Shown: positions 16,293-26,052, counted from the stretch's first letter. The stretch: 64,000 nucleotides of DNA from Alphaproteobacteria bacterium (GCA_013203465.1 JABMNR010000081.1:1-64000); one strand, 5' to 3'. Notes: generated by a model not told the origin, from the letters alone. Numbers and translations: made by a program.

Positions 16293-16425
16293 ACAATTTA
16301 GGCGCATTCGACGGTTTAATCTTGAAATACATAGTAATTAAATAAAACCCCCGATGTTGACGCGGCCCAGGCCTGGGAGTTTATAAGGTTGTCCCAAAAT
16401 GGGACCCCTTGGAGAGGGGGAGCAA

Positions 16426-16923
16426 ATGAAACAGACAAAAATGCACGCCAGCGGCGTGCTTGCGCTGATCTTTGTGGCATCCTTGACCATGATCCCATCG
16501 GCGGATGCCGAAACACTGACGGGGCGTGCTCGTACCACATCGGGTGACACACTCACTCTTGAACGTGACACGGTGCGCCTACTTGGCATCGACGCACCGG
16601 AACTCGATCAGTATTGCGAGAACGACTACGGCCAGCCGTTTGAATGCGGCCGGCAAGCCCTGGATGCGTTGCGCGAGCTGATTGGCCGAGCGACGGTCAC
16701 GTGCCTTGGCACCACGCGCGACGAGGAAGGTCGTCTGCTCGCCATTTGCTACGCGGGTGATCTGAACCTGAACAGCCGCATGGCCCGCAACGGGTGGGCG
16801 GTCGCCCGGTCCAATGAGTCGCAGGACTACGTCCACATGGCACGTCTGGCCAAACGTGAAAAAGCCGGCATTTGGGCCCTCAAGTTCACCGACCCCGCCG
16901 AATGGCGCGCCCAGAATAAGTGA
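16426..16923 (+). CDS. Secreted thermonuclease-family (SNase-like) protein, 165 aa
   Basis: Staphylococcal-nuclease-fold protein with a signal peptide (residues 1-27, cleavage after SADA). The OB-fold core is visible: GDTLTLERDTVRLLGIDAPELDQYC (residues about 45-69), GRQALDALREL, then a C-terminal MARNGWAVA block. Two cysteines near 69 and 78 and two more later could pair in the periplasm. Family members cut DNA or RNA with calcium, but many bacterial homologues are uncharacterised. GGAGAGGGGGAG precedes the ATG. The 133-base AT-rich gap before it probably holds the promoter. Confidence 0.82.
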   Translation: MKQTKMHASGVLALIFVASLTMIPSADAETLTGRARTTSGDTLTLERDTVRLLGIDAPELDQYCENDYGQPFECGRQALDALRELIGRATVTCLGTTRDEEGRLLAICYAGDLNLNSRMARNGWAVARSNESQDYVHMARLAKREKAGIWALKFTDPAEWRAQNK

Positions 16924-16960
16924 CGGCACGGATACGCGTCAGGAACAGACGGCAGGACGG

Positions 16961-17383
16961 CTAAACGCACTTAAACGGATACCAGGCCAGCGAAAAATCG
17001 GTCGCGTCACGCGTTTGCTCAAACCAAAAGATCGGTCCCGGAGATGTCGGGTTTTCCACCCGCCATGCGCCTTGGCAATGTTCCTCGCACCAAACCCGAC
17101 GGCCGGCGAACCCCGCGTCGACATACGCTTTCTCGGCCGGCAAGCCGGCGCAGCGTGACTCCCACTCATATGGGAACCGGATGGGGTGCCAGGTTCGCCG
17201 CATCATTGCGAGATCGTCGGTCACGGCTTTAATCCTGCCGGACTCGGAATCCACGGCCACAACAAATCCAAGCGCTTCGGGAATGGCTCGGTCCGCTTGG
17301 GCAAGCGCGATCTGTCGGCGGGTCAGATAAACCGCCAGCCAGAAAAAAAGCGCCGCGCCGATGGCCAGACCGAAAACCGTCAT
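16961..17383 (-). CDS. Hypothetical membrane-anchored protein, 140 aa
   Basis: One N-terminal hydrophobic segment (residues 2-20, FGLAIGAALFFWLAVYL) followed by RR, so the remaining 120 residues could face either side. The body contains several Trp, and Cys residues (SRCAG, RRVWCEEHCQG, PFKCV), which might form disulphides if periplasmic. I do not recognise a family. The gene converges with the nuclease gene at its 3' end. Confidence 0.6.
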   Translation of the reverse strand: MTVFGLAIGAALFFWLAVYLTRRQIALAQADRAIPEALGFVVAVDSESGRIKAVTDDLAMMRRTWHPIRFPYEWESRCAGLPAEKAYVDAGFAGRRVWCEEHCQGAWRVENPTSPGPIFWFEQTRDATDFSLAWYPFKCV

Positions 17384-17624
17384 CCCGTGCCTCCTCCAGT
17401 AAGGCTAGCGCCGTCGCGCGACGGGCGCAATGTGGCGCGTTGGCCAAGGATAATGGTTTGATTTCACGAATGTTCCGCTTACCGTTCAGCTCACATAAAA
17501 CGTTCTAACGATGAAATATTAAACCGATTAACCAAATTGTCTTGCGCGAATCGGGCGAATCACTGATTCTGAGTTCCGGTTGGATGGATGGTGAGCGCCT
17601 GGTAGAGGCGCGCAATGGTGCGCG

Positions 17625-17939
17625 ATGGCTTCTGTCGATACGGAAAAGAAGGCGTTGGAGATTCTGGCCGATGCGGTCGACCGCACCGTTGGGACCGGTT
17701 TCGTTCACGCCGCCGTCTTGAAAGCCGCGCAAACCTTGGCCGATCACGATTATCGCCAAGCCGGTCGGGCGTTCCGCATGCTCAATTTCCGCGAGACGGG
17801 CAAGGTGAAGGTGGTTGCCACCGAATCGGCGGAGATGTTCCGACAGTACGGCGACTACGACGGCTCGGTTAGCGACCTGGCGCCGGATCCGCGTTTGAAC
17901 GACATTCGCGCGAAATCGACCAAGCTTGGCACCGGCTGA
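17625..17939 (+). CDS. Hypothetical protein, 104 aa
   Basis: A short, mostly helical soluble protein without signal or membrane segment (MASVDTEKKALEILADAVDR at the start). Codon bias fits the genome. A small perfect hairpin (GCGCCT/AGGCGC) lies about 10-25 bases before the ATG and may mask it. I cannot assign a family. The 241-base gap before it (17384-17624) is AT-rich in its second half, consistent with a promoter, and shows no other gene. Confidence 0.55.
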   Translation: MASVDTEKKALEILADAVDRTVGTGFVHAAVLKAAQTLADHDYRQAGRAFRMLNFRETGKVKVVATESAEMFRQYGDYDGSVSDLAPDPRLNDIRAKSTKLGTG

Positions 17940-18039
17940 TCCGCCCTCTGCCGCCATCTCGCACAGTTGTGAGGCGTTCGCCGCTGGTTGACCTATTCGT
18001 GATTTCCACCGGCTGGTCGTCCTCGGGCACGCTATCCGG

Positions 18040-19020
18040 ATGATGACGATGATCCGATTTATCACGGGACTGGCTCTTGGCTTCGTCCTGCATGGGGCCG
18101 CGATGGCCGGTCCGGCTGAGAATTGGGCCCATGCTTGGCCAAACACCGACTTCTCGGTCACCGCGGTCCCGTTGGAGGAAATCCGCTCCGGTGGCCCGGG
18201 CAAGGATGGTATTCCCTCGATCGACAATCCAAGATTCGAGCTGGTCGGCGCCGTGACCGACGTGCCGGCCGCAACCGAGCCGGTGATCACCGTGGTGATC
18301 GACGGTGATGCGCGCGCTTATCCGCTGCGTATCCTGACCTGGCACGAGATCGTCAACGATACGGTCGGTGGCGTGCCGGTGTCGGTCACCTATTGTCCGC
18401 TGTGCAATGCGGCCATCGTGTTCGATCGCCGGGTCGGAGGACGGGAACTCGACTTCGGCACCACCGGCAATCTGCGGATGTCGGACTTGGTGATGTACGA
18501 TCGGCAGACCGAAAGCTGGTGGCAGCAGTTTCTCGGACGGGCGATTGTGGGCGAGATGACCGGTGCCGAGCTGACCACGTTGCCGGTGCGGCTGGAATCC
18601 TTTGAGCGGTTCGCCGCCCGGTATCCAACCGGCAAAGTGTTGGTGCCGAACGATCCGAGCATGCGGCCATACGGCTTGAACCCCTATGCCGGCTACGACA
18701 GCATGCCGTTCCCGTTTCTTTACGACGGTTCCATGCCCGAGGGGATCGCACCGCTGGCCCGCGTGGTGGCGGTCGGCGGTACCGCGTGGAGCCTTGATTA
18801 CCTCCGGTCGCATCGTCGGGTGGAACAGGGGGATTTGATTCTGACCTGGGACCCTGGCCAGAACTCGGCGCTCGACACCCGCCGGATCGCGGAGGGCAAG
18901 GATGTGGGTAATGTCGTGGTGCAACGGCGGTCGACGGACGGGCTGCGGGACGTGCCGTACGATGTGACCTTCGCGTTCGTTTTCCATGCGTTTCACCCGG
19001 ATGGCACTTTGGTTAAATAA
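18040..19020 (+). CDS. DUF3179-domain exported protein, 326 aa
   Basis: N-terminal hydrophobic segment with AMA cleavage site (about residues 1-23), then a DUF3179 domain recognised by VTYCPLCNAAIVFDRR, GNLRMSDLVMYDRQTESWW and the DGDARAYPLRIL segment. The family is widespread and of unknown function. The CPLCN pair suggests a metal or redox site, which is inference. Three Met codons at positions 1, 2 and 4 leave the exact start open. It stands alone. Confidence 0.82.
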   Translation: MMTMIRFITGLALGFVLHGAAMAGPAENWAHAWPNTDFSVTAVPLEEIRSGGPGKDGIPSIDNPRFELVGAVTDVPAATEPVITVVIDGDARAYPLRILTWHEIVNDTVGGVPVSVTYCPLCNAAIVFDRRVGGRELDFGTTGNLRMSDLVMYDRQTESWWQQFLGRAIVGEMTGAELTTLPVRLESFERFAARYPTGKVLVPNDPSMRPYGLNPYAGYDSMPFPFLYDGSMPEGIAPLARVVAVGGTAWSLDYLRSHRRVEQGDLILTWDPGQNSALDTRRIAEGKDVGNVVVQRRSTDGLRDVPYDVTFAFVFHAFHPDGTLVK

Positions 19021-19151
19021 TCGGTGCTCAACGGGTTGAAACGCTTCTTGGCATGTGTCTAAAAAATATCTCGAATTCTCACTTGTCTCCCCCGTCTCCC
19101 GCCCTCTAGAGTTCGGTCGGGACGTAGGGGAGTAGTTTGGCGGGAGATATC

Positions 19152-19523
19152 ATGGCCACCGTGCCAGAGACGAACCGGCGTCTATGGGATGCCTTTGATG
19201 CGGTGTACACGCGTCAGCGCGTCGCCGCCGAGGAAGCGATTGACGTGCTTGAGGCCCTGTTCGCGAACAACCTGGATATGGCGTGCGATACGGTCGCCAG
19301 GGATGCCGGGCGCGCCGCGGTTGAGCGGCAGAAAGGCATGTTACGCTACGCCGAGAGCCAATTGGCCCTGGCGGAGACCATGCGCGGCTACTGGGCCGAC
19401 CGGATGGATCAGGCGGACCGGTGGCTAGTTGTTGCGGAGGATGTGGCGGCTCGCCGGACAATTCCGATCAGCAGCATGCCGATCCCAGCGAGGACGGCGG
19501 TGAGCAGGAACGTCGCCGAATAG
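19152..19523 (+). CDS. Small helical, possibly phasin-like protein, 123 aa
   Basis: GGGAGATATC precedes the ATG at 19152. The first 95 residues form amphipathic helices (NRRLWDAFDAVYTRQRVAAE and later RQKGMLRYAESQLALAE), a pattern seen in phasins and similar granule or membrane-surface proteins, but no family signature is definite. The last 38 residues are read from DNA that also encodes the C-terminus of the convergent MFS gene (overlap 19409-19523), so the tail may be an accident of a lost stop codon. Confidence 0.5.
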   Translation: MATVPETNRRLWDAFDAVYTRQRVAAEEAIDVLEALFANNLDMACDTVARDAGRAAVERQKGMLRYAESQLALAETMRGYWADRMDQADRWLVVAEDVAARRTIPISSMPIPARTAVSRNVAE

Positions 19524-20668
19524 GTTCCGGTGATCTGAAACACGCTGGAGAACACCACCGGGCCGGCGAGCACACCGGCAAAGGTGACGAACAGCACACC
19601 GCCGGCGACATGGCCGACGTGACCCGGCGGACTGATTCGCGCGGTTTCGCTGGCGAACACCCCGTTCCAGCCGACCACGGCCAGACCGAACGCGAAAAAG
19701 AACCCGTAGACGGCCCAGCCAGGCCACGCCGCCGATAACGTCGAGGCGACCAACGAGCCGATCAGCATCACGACTCCAAGGCCCATCAGCACCAGGCTGC
19801 TTGACCGCAGCCGATCCGCGACAACGCCCCAACCCACACGGCCAATCACCCCCGCGACCTGGATGCAGGATAGCGCGATGCCGGCGCTTACCAGGGACCA
19901 GCCGATCTCATCGACCAACAAGGTCACGGTAAACGACATCAACGACAACTGCACCGCCGCGAAGCACAGTCCGGTAAACGCGAGGCAGCGTAGCGGCAAC
20001 GACGACATCACCAGCTTCAACCCGGTGAACGGATCGCGCACCACCCGAGCCTCGGGATCGCGGTTTGCATCAAACCGGGCACGGAGCGGCTGCATCGCGA
20101 AAAACAACACCAATCCGGCGCTACCGACCACCAGCATCGTCGCGTGCCAGCCGACGGCCAGCGCCATCGACGGGCCGATCAGGCTGGCCAGCACCCCACC
20201 CAGCGGCACCCCGGTGAAGCGGATGGAGAACACCAGATTGCGATTGCCGGCCGTCGCCACCCGGTTCAGCAGATCGAGTGCCGGCGGGTTCATCGAGCCA
20301 TACCCGAGCCCGGTGACGACCGAGCCCACCAGCATCAGCGGTAATTCGCCGGTCATGATGATCAGGTGACCCAGCGCCAGCGCCGCCAAACTCGCTTGGC
20401 TGGTGCGCCAGGCGCCAAAGCGCTGCACCATGCCGCCGGCGAACAGGCTGGCGATCATGGCGCCGCTGTAGGTCAGCGTGAACTGATAGCCGACCAGCGA
20501 TGGGGAGACGCCCAGATCGCTCGCCACCGCCGGGGCGATCGCGGGAATCCAAAGCGAAGCCATCGACGCCAGCGTCATCACCAGCGTGGTGAAGACCACG
20601 GTGATAACGAGGTCGCCCTTGGAGGGGGCCGGCGCGGATTGTTGGCTGGGCGAGGCGGGATCGGACAT
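19409..20668 (-). CDS. MFS transporter, 419 aa
   Basis: Twelve-helix major facilitator of the inner membrane with a cytoplasmic 18-residue Pro/Ser-rich N-terminus. The loop-2-3 region reads AGGMVQRFGAWRTS. The sequence resembles YbfB/CynX-like anion porters more than sugar or drug transporters, but the substrate is unreadable. It is divergent from the FAD oxidoreductase gene (46 bases apart), so the two may share a regulator and a substrate. The 3' end overlaps a small convergent gene by 115 bases. Confidence 0.85.
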   Translation of the reverse strand: MSDPASPSQQSAPAPSKGDLVITVVFTTLVMTLASMASLWIPAIAPAVASDLGVSPSLVGYQFTLTYSGAMIASLFAGGMVQRFGAWRTSQASLAALALGHLIIMTGELPLMLVGSVVTGLGYGSMNPPALDLLNRVATAGNRNLVFSIRFTGVPLGGVLASLIGPSMALAVGWHATMLVVGSAGLVLFFAMQPLRARFDANRDPEARVVRDPFTGLKLVMSSLPLRCLAFTGLCFAAVQLSLMSFTVTLLVDEIGWSLVSAGIALSCIQVAGVIGRVGWGVVADRLRSSSLVLMGLGVVMLIGSLVASTLSAAWPGWAVYGFFFAFGLAVVGWNGVFASETARISPPGHVGHVAGGVLFVTFAGVLAGPVVFSSVFQITGTYSATFLLTAVLAGIGMLLIGIVRRAATSSATTSHRSA

Positions 20669-20714
20669 GTCGCACTCTACACCGACGCGCCCTTCTTCGT
20701 GCTAGCATCTGGGC

Positions 20715-22079
20715 ATGACAGAGATCGCGCATCGGGGTTACCGGCCGACACTCTGGGAGCGGCTCGCCGGCGCGCCGCTCCCGTCGGTGTCGTTTCAGTC
20801 CTCATTTTGGCACGCTACCGCCCCCGAAGGGCCGCGAACGGGCCCTTTGGCGGGTGAGGAACGCTGTGACGTGGCGGTGGTCGGCGGCGGTTATCTGGGC
20901 TTCTCGACGGCATTGCATCTGGCCGAGGCCGGGGTCGACGTGGCGGTGTTGGAGGCGGATGAGCCGGGCTTCGGTGCGTCCGGCCGCAACACCGGATTCG
21001 TCGTGCCGAACCTGATCACCGGGCTCGACCCCAAGCTGATGCGCGAAACCCTTGGCGAGGAGACCGGCGAGCTGCTCTGCCGCACCGTGGGTGAAGGGGC
21101 GGAGCTGGTGTTCGAGCTGATCCGCCGCCACGGCATTGACGCCCAGGCCCGGCAAACCGGTTGGATGCAGCCGATCCACACACCGGCCAAGCGCGCGTGG
21201 TTGGAGGATCGAGTGACGCAGTGGCGCGATCTCGGCCGCCCGGTGGAGATGCTGGATCGCGACGCCGCCGTGTACGAGACCGGATCGACCGCCTATCACG
21301 GCGCCTTCCTTGATCCGGGCGGTGGGCATATCAACCCGCTCGCCTACGTGCGGGGATTGGCCCGGGCGGCGGTCGACCAGGGGGTGCGGGTGTTCACCGG
21401 CAGCCGCGCCACCGGCTTCGAGCGGGTGGGCGATGTCTGGCGGGTGCGCACAGACGGCGGAACATTGGTGGCCGACCGCTTGCTGCTGACCACCAACATC
21501 ACCGGCAACGGCCTGGCGCCCAAGGCCGAGGGCACACAGTTTCCGATCACCCTGTTCCAGGTGGCGAGCCAGCCGCTCGACCCGGCGTTGCGTGCGACCG
21601 TGCTGCCGAACGACCGTTGTTCGGCCGACACCCGCAAGGACCTGATCGCCTACCGCTGGACCTGGGACAACCGCATCGTCACCGGCGGTTTGCTGGCCAA
21701 CCCGTTCGGCTCGACCGAGCGCGGACGCACCCATCACATCGGCCGGCTACAAAAGCTGTTGCCGCAACTGCCGCCGTTGGTTGCCGAGTATGCGTGGCAG
21801 GGACGGCTGGGTGCCGCGCGGGACTTCATCCCCCGGCTGATGGAGCTGGGTCCGTCCGCCTGGTCGGCGATTGCCTGCAACGGCCGCGGCATTGCGATGA
21901 CCACCGCACTTGGCCGATCGTTCGCGCAATGGCTGGCGGGTGGTTCGAACGAGGGCCTGCCGATGCCGATCACCAAACCCGATCCGGTGGCGTTGCCGGG
22001 TCTGGCGTCGCTGGCGTTCTCGGTCTGGCTGCCGTGGAACCGCCGGGTCGATGCCAAGGAGTTGCGCGACGCGAAGTAA
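20715..22079 (+). CDS. FAD-dependent amine/amino-acid oxidase (DAO family), 454 aa
   Basis: Flavoprotein of the D-amino-acid oxidase / glycine oxidase fold, close in layout to gamma-glutamylputrescine oxidases. The FAD-binding Rossmann motif is at about residues 52-78 (VAVVGGGYLGFSTALHLAE), followed by the acidic end VAVLEADEPGFGASGRN, and a C-terminal AIACNGRGIAMTTALG. It would oxidise an amine or imino acid with O2 or quinone as acceptor. A pairing with the divergent MFS transporter suggests uptake plus oxidation. It converges with the ThDP decarboxylase genes with only 6 bases between. Confidence 0.85.
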   Translation: MTEIAHRGYRPTLWERLAGAPLPSVSFQSSFWHATAPEGPRTGPLAGEERCDVAVVGGGYLGFSTALHLAEAGVDVAVLEADEPGFGASGRNTGFVVPNLITGLDPKLMRETLGEETGELLCRTVGEGAELVFELIRRHGIDAQARQTGWMQPIHTPAKRAWLEDRVTQWRDLGRPVEMLDRDAAVYETGSTAYHGAFLDPGGGHINPLAYVRGLARAAVDQGVRVFTGSRATGFERVGDVWRVRTDGGTLVADRLLLTTNITGNGLAPKAEGTQFPITLFQVASQPLDPALRATVLPNDRCSADTRKDLIAYRWTWDNRIVTGGLLANPFGSTERGRTHHIGRLQKLLPQLPPLVAEYAWQGRLGAARDFIPRLMELGPSAWSAIACNGRGIAMTTALGRSFAQWLAGGSNEGLPMPITKPDPVALPGLASLAFSVWLPWNRRVDAKELRDAK

Positions 22080-22085
22080 GGCCGA

Positions 22086-22682
22086 TCAGGGCAGCGTCGC
22101 CGCCGTCTCACCCAGCAGGCCGATGCGGAACCGGGTCTTGAGGTAGCCGCCGTCGCGGGGCGGCACCGCCATCGGCAAATCCTCGTCCACCACCTTGACC
22201 ACCGCCATGATCGGCCCCGCCGCCTCGAACAACAGCGCGCCAAGGGTGCCGATTTCGGCTTCACCTCGGATAAGGGCGGTCTTGGGGAAGCCACAGGCCG
22301 CCGCCACCGCCGCGAGGTCGGTACCCATGCCGGTGGCGGTCGGCTGACGGCCGGTCTCGGTATAGCGCTCGTTGTCCAGAACGCAGATCGCCAGATTGGC
22401 CGGCCGCCGCGCGCCGATCGTGGTCATCGCCGTTAGCCCCATCAGCATCTCGCCGTCGCCGGTGACCACGACCACGCGCCGCTCCGGCTGGGCGATCGCC
22501 AGGCCGAGGCCGATCATCGCGGCGTTGCCCATGGCGCCCCAGAGATAGAAGTTGTCCGCCCGGTCGCCAAGCGACGCCAGATCCCAGGTGGCGGAGCCGA
22601 GGCCGCTGACGGCCAGGGCGTCGCCGCGTTTAGCGAAGGCGGTCTTGAGCACCGCCCGCCGGTGCAGGGTTGGCGAGCTCAT
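22086..22682 (-). CDS. ThDP-dependent decarboxylase beta subunit, ComE-like, 198 aa
   Basis: Pyrophosphate-binding half of a split ThDP enzyme, similar to sulfopyruvate / phosphonopyruvate decarboxylase. The ThDP-Mg motif is VVTGDGEMLMGLTAM through LDNERYTETG (GDG ... N, about residues 73-107), and YLWGAMGNAAMIGLGLAIA precedes it. Its ATG overlaps the stop of the alpha gene (ATGA), so the subunits are made together. The substrate is a 2-oxo acid, not identifiable further. No sulfolactate or phosphonate genes lie nearby. Confidence 0.85.
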   Translation of the reverse strand: MSSPTLHRRAVLKTAFAKRGDALAVSGLGSATWDLASLGDRADNFYLWGAMGNAAMIGLGLAIAQPERRVVVVTGDGEMLMGLTAMTTIGARRPANLAICVLDNERYTETGRQPTATGMGTDLAAVAAACGFPKTALIRGEAEIGTLGALLFEAAGPIMAVVKVVDEDLPMAVPPRDGGYLKTRFRIGLLGETAATLP

Positions 22683-23239
22683 TGTCCCGTCTCCTCGGCA
22701 GCGGCGGCATCAACCACCCAGACCTTGGAGCCGATCACCCGCTGACCGACCAGGACGGCGATCGCCTGCTCGCTGCTGAACGCCATGCGCAGCCCGGCCT
22801 CGATCTTGGCGCCGACATCCTCGGCGGTCTCGGCGGCGTAGGTTTTCACCCCCACCGCCTGCAGTGTCGGCGCCACCGCTTGACCCATCGGCACCTGCCA
22901 CGGATTGCCCTCACCCCATTGGCCGCGCATGGTGACAATGACGAACAGCGGGAATTTGGCCGAGCTGGTCAGCGAGGCAATGGCGTTGATGGTGTTGCCG
23001 ACGCCGCTGGATTGCATCAGCACCGCCGCCTTCTGCCCACCGAGCCAGGCGCCGGCGGCGAGACCGACCGCCTCTTCCTCGGTGGCGCACATCACGGCCT
23101 CGATAGCGTTGTCCTCGCGGCAGCGCTCGATCAGCTGGCTGAGGCCGGCGTCGGGCACGTAGCCGACCTGGCGCACACCGGCGGTTTTCAGGTGGCGGTG
23201 CGCGGCGGCGCTCCAGTGCTCGTCCGTGTCGGTGGGCAT
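22679..23239 (-). CDS. ThDP-dependent decarboxylase alpha subunit, ComD-like, 186 aa
   Basis: Pyrimidine-binding half of the split decarboxylase. The ThDP-activating Glu sits in CATEEEAVGLAAGAWLGG (about residues 51-68), followed by VLMQSSGVGNTINAI and the FVIVTMRGQWGEGNPWQ segment typical of sulfopyruvate decarboxylase alpha chains. It is the first gene of the pair and divergent from the orphan E1 gene at 23371, with a 131-base AT-rich promoter region between. The assembly would be alpha/beta heteromeric and cytoplasmic. Confidence 0.85.
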   Translation of the reverse strand: MPTDTDEHWSAAAHRHLKTAGVRQVGYVPDAGLSQLIERCREDNAIEAVMCATEEEAVGLAAGAWLGGQKAAVLMQSSGVGNTINAIASLTSSAKFPLFVIVTMRGQWGEGNPWQVPMGQAVAPTLQAVGVKTYAAETAEDVGAKIEAGLRMAFSSEQAIAVLVGQRVIGSKVWVVDAAAAEETGQ

Positions 23240-23370
23240 GGTCGGGGAGGCTCCGGTCGGTCAAGGATGCGGCGAGGCTAGAAGTCGGACGCGCGCTTTG
23301 TAAAGATAGGATTGCATACAATCTTAGTTCGTCTACTTAATCCGCCTGGCCGAACCGATCCGGATACGTC

Positions 23371-26052
23371 ATGCACAGCCCGCCTCCGGCCGATCCGGCC
23401 TATCTCGAAGACCTGTACGCCCGGTTCCTGGACGACCCGCTGTCGGTCGATCCGGGTTTGTGGCCGGTGTTCGCCGCTTGGCCGGACGATCGGACAACCT
23501 TGCGTCGGGCACGGGCACCGCGTTTCTCCGATGGTGTCGGGGGCGCGAATAAAGCGGTGGCCATCGAGCGGCTGATCGCCGCATGGCGCATGCACGGCCA
23601 TTTGGCGGCTCGGCTCGACCCGCTGGATCAGCACCCGGCACCCGGCCATCCGGAGCTGGCGCCGGTGGCGCACGGCCTGTCCGACGATGAGGCGTCGCCG
23701 GTTCTCGGCCGGCTGCGCGCGGCGTGGGGCGGGACGCTGACGGCGGAGGTCATGCATCTGGAAGACCCGGCCGTCCGCGACTGGCTGATCGCGGCGATCG
23801 AGGGTTCAGCCTTCGCCGAGCCGACGCCTGAGGAGCGGCGCGCGCGCCTGGATGGCCTGTTGGCGGCGGACGCCATGGAAGCCTTCATGAACATGCGCTT
23901 CCCGACCAACAAACGGTTCGGGTTGGAAGGGTTGGAGGCCAAGGTGCCGATGTTGGAGGCGCTGTTGGCTGACAGTGCGGCGGCCGGGATGACGGATGCG
24001 GCGATCGCGCCGATGCACCGGGGGCGCCTCACCCTGGTCACCCGGATCGCCGGCAAGCCGTTGGCCAGCGCGTTCTCGGAGTTGTTGGGCACACCGCAGG
24101 TGCCGGCAGGGACCGAGGTATCCTCCGATGTGCCCTATCACCTGGGACTGTCGGCGGATCGAGTGTTCGGTGGCCGACCAGTCCGCGTGACCATGCCGTC
24201 GAATCCAAGCCATGTGGAGATCGTCGCCGCCGTCACCCTGGGCAAGGCGCGGGCGAAACAGGAGTTGCTGGCGCGCGACGGCACGGCCGATCCGGAGGCG
24301 CGGGTGCTGCCGCTGCTGTTGCACACCGATGGCGCTTTCGCCGGCCAGGGGGTGGTGGCGGAGATGCTGCAACTGGCCGCGCTGCCGGCCTACCGGGTCG
24401 GCGGATCGATCCACGTGATCGCCAATAACCAGCTCGCCTTCACCGTGAAGCCGGAGCATGGCCGCTCCTCGCGCCACGCCAGCGACGCGGCCAAGGCGAT
24501 CGGCGCGCCGGTGCTGCACGTCAACGCCGACGATGTGGACGCCGCCGTGCGCGCCGGCCGCATCGCCGCCGCCTTCCGCGCCCGGTTCCGCCGCGATGTG
24601 GTGATCGATCTGGTGGGCTACCGACGGCGGGGCCACAACGAGCTGGAAGAACCGATGTTCACCGAGCCGCTACGCTACCGGGCGATTGGCGCTCATCCCT
24701 CGACACCAGAGACCTATGGCGCGGCCTGTGTTGCCGACGGGGTGTTGAGCCAAGAGGAGTTGGATACGACGATTCAAGGCCATTGGGACGTCTTGGACGC
24801 GGGGTATGAGACGGCCAAGAGCTACCGGCCGAACGCGGCCGACCAGTTGACCCGTCGTTGGGCGGCGCTGACACCGCGTGGCCAGGGCGAGGCGGGTGCG
24901 ACAGGTGTCGAGTTGGATCGCCTGCGCGCGCTGGCGGAGGCGACGACACAGGTGCCGGACGGCTTCGACCTAAACCCCAAGATCGCCCGGCAATGGGGTG
25001 AACGGCGGGACAGCGTGACGCGCGGCACCGGGATCGGGTTCGCCACCTCCGAGGCGCTGGCTTTCGCCAGCCTGTTGGATGAAGGGTTTGGCGTGCGCCT
25101 GACCGGTCAGGACACCCGGCGCGGCACTTTCTCGCAGCGCCACGCGGTGGTGTTCGATCAGGCCACCGGCGCCGAGCACACTCCGTTGGCCGCCTTGGCC
25201 GCGAGCTCAAATCGTTTGTTGGTCGCCGACACGCCGCTGACCGAGGAAGCCTGTCTCGCCTTCGAATACGGCATCAGCGTCACCGACCCGGACCGGCTGG
25301 TCTGCTGGGAGGCGCAGTTTGGTGATTTCATCAACGGCGCCCAGGCGGTGATCGACCAGTTCCTGGTCTCGGGCGACGATAAATGGCTGCGCCAGTCCGG
25401 CTTGGTGCTGCTGCTGCCGCACGGATTGGAGGGCGGCGGGCCGGAACATTCCTCGGCCCGGCTTGAACGGTTTCTGCTCTTGGGATCACGCGGCAACATC
25501 TCGGTGCTGGCCTGCGCCTCGCCCGCCAACCTGTTCCACGCATTGCGCCGTCAGCTGCACCGGCCCTGGCGAGCACCGCTGATCGCGCTTACGCCGAAAT
25601 CCGGGCTGCGTCACGCCGAGGCGGTCAGTGATCTGGCCGAGTTCGGACCGGGCACGGCGTTCCAACCGGTGATCGACGACGCCGCCCTATCCTCGAACGC
25701 GCGCAAGGTCGTGCTGGTGGCGGGCAAGCTGTTTTTCGACCTGGCCGCCGCCCGGCGCGAGCGCGGGGCCGACGATATCGCGCTGGTGCGGGTGGAGGAG
25801 GTGTATCCGTTCCCCATCGATGACGTGTCCGCGATCCTGGCCCGTCACCCAAACGTCGAGTTGGTGTGGGCGCAAGAGGAGCCGGAAAACATGGGCGCCT
25901 GGCGCTATGCCGCCCCGATGTTGAGCCGCTTGCGCCCGAACGGGGGCCATGCCACCTATGTTGGACGTCCCGACGCGCCGTCACCGGCGGTGGGCTGGGG
26001 GGTGTGGCATAAGGCGGAGCAACAGGCGATCATAGACGCCGTGTTCCACTGA
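23371..26052 (+). CDS. 2-oxoglutarate dehydrogenase E1-like protein, 893 aa
   Basis: ThDP-dependent E1 of the SucA family. Landmarks in order: the N-terminal E2-binding motif YLEDLYARFLDDPLSVDP (about residues 10-28), MHRGRLTLV, DVPYHLGLS, the central SNPSHVEIV, LLHTDGAFAGQG, VIANNQLAFT, RRRGHNELEEP, and in the transketolase-like half TGQDTRRGTFSQRHA, EAQFGDFINGAQ and LLPHGLEGGGPEHSSARLERF. It is shorter than typical SucA proteins, and no E2 or E3 gene is adjacent. It may be a second E1 for another 2-oxo acid (oxoadipate-like) or a free decarboxylase. The cognate acyltransferase is not in this window. Confidence 0.85.
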   Translation: MHSPPPADPAYLEDLYARFLDDPLSVDPGLWPVFAAWPDDRTTLRRARAPRFSDGVGGANKAVAIERLIAAWRMHGHLAARLDPLDQHPAPGHPELAPVAHGLSDDEASPVLGRLRAAWGGTLTAEVMHLEDPAVRDWLIAAIEGSAFAEPTPEERRARLDGLLAADAMEAFMNMRFPTNKRFGLEGLEAKVPMLEALLADSAAAGMTDAAIAPMHRGRLTLVTRIAGKPLASAFSELLGTPQVPAGTEVSSDVPYHLGLSADRVFGGRPVRVTMPSNPSHVEIVAAVTLGKARAKQELLARDGTADPEARVLPLLLHTDGAFAGQGVVAEMLQLAALPAYRVGGSIHVIANNQLAFTVKPEHGRSSRHASDAAKAIGAPVLHVNADDVDAAVRAGRIAAAFRARFRRDVVIDLVGYRRRGHNELEEPMFTEPLRYRAIGAHPSTPETYGAACVADGVLSQEELDTTIQGHWDVLDAGYETAKSYRPNAADQLTRRWAALTPRGQGEAGATGVELDRLRALAEATTQVPDGFDLNPKIARQWGERRDSVTRGTGIGFATSEALAFASLLDEGFGVRLTGQDTRRGTFSQRHAVVFDQATGAEHTPLAALAASSNRLLVADTPLTEEACLAFEYGISVTDPDRLVCWEAQFGDFINGAQAVIDQFLVSGDDKWLRQSGLVLLLPHGLEGGGPEHSSARLERFLLLGSRGNISVLACASPANLFHALRRQLHRPWRAPLIALTPKSGLRHAEAVSDLAEFGPGTAFQPVIDDAALSSNARKVVLVAGKLFFDLAAARRERGADDIALVRVEEVYPFPIDDVSAILARHPNVELVWAQEEPENMGAWRYAAPMLSRLRPNGGHATYVGRPDAPSPAVGWGVWHKAEQQAIIDAVFH

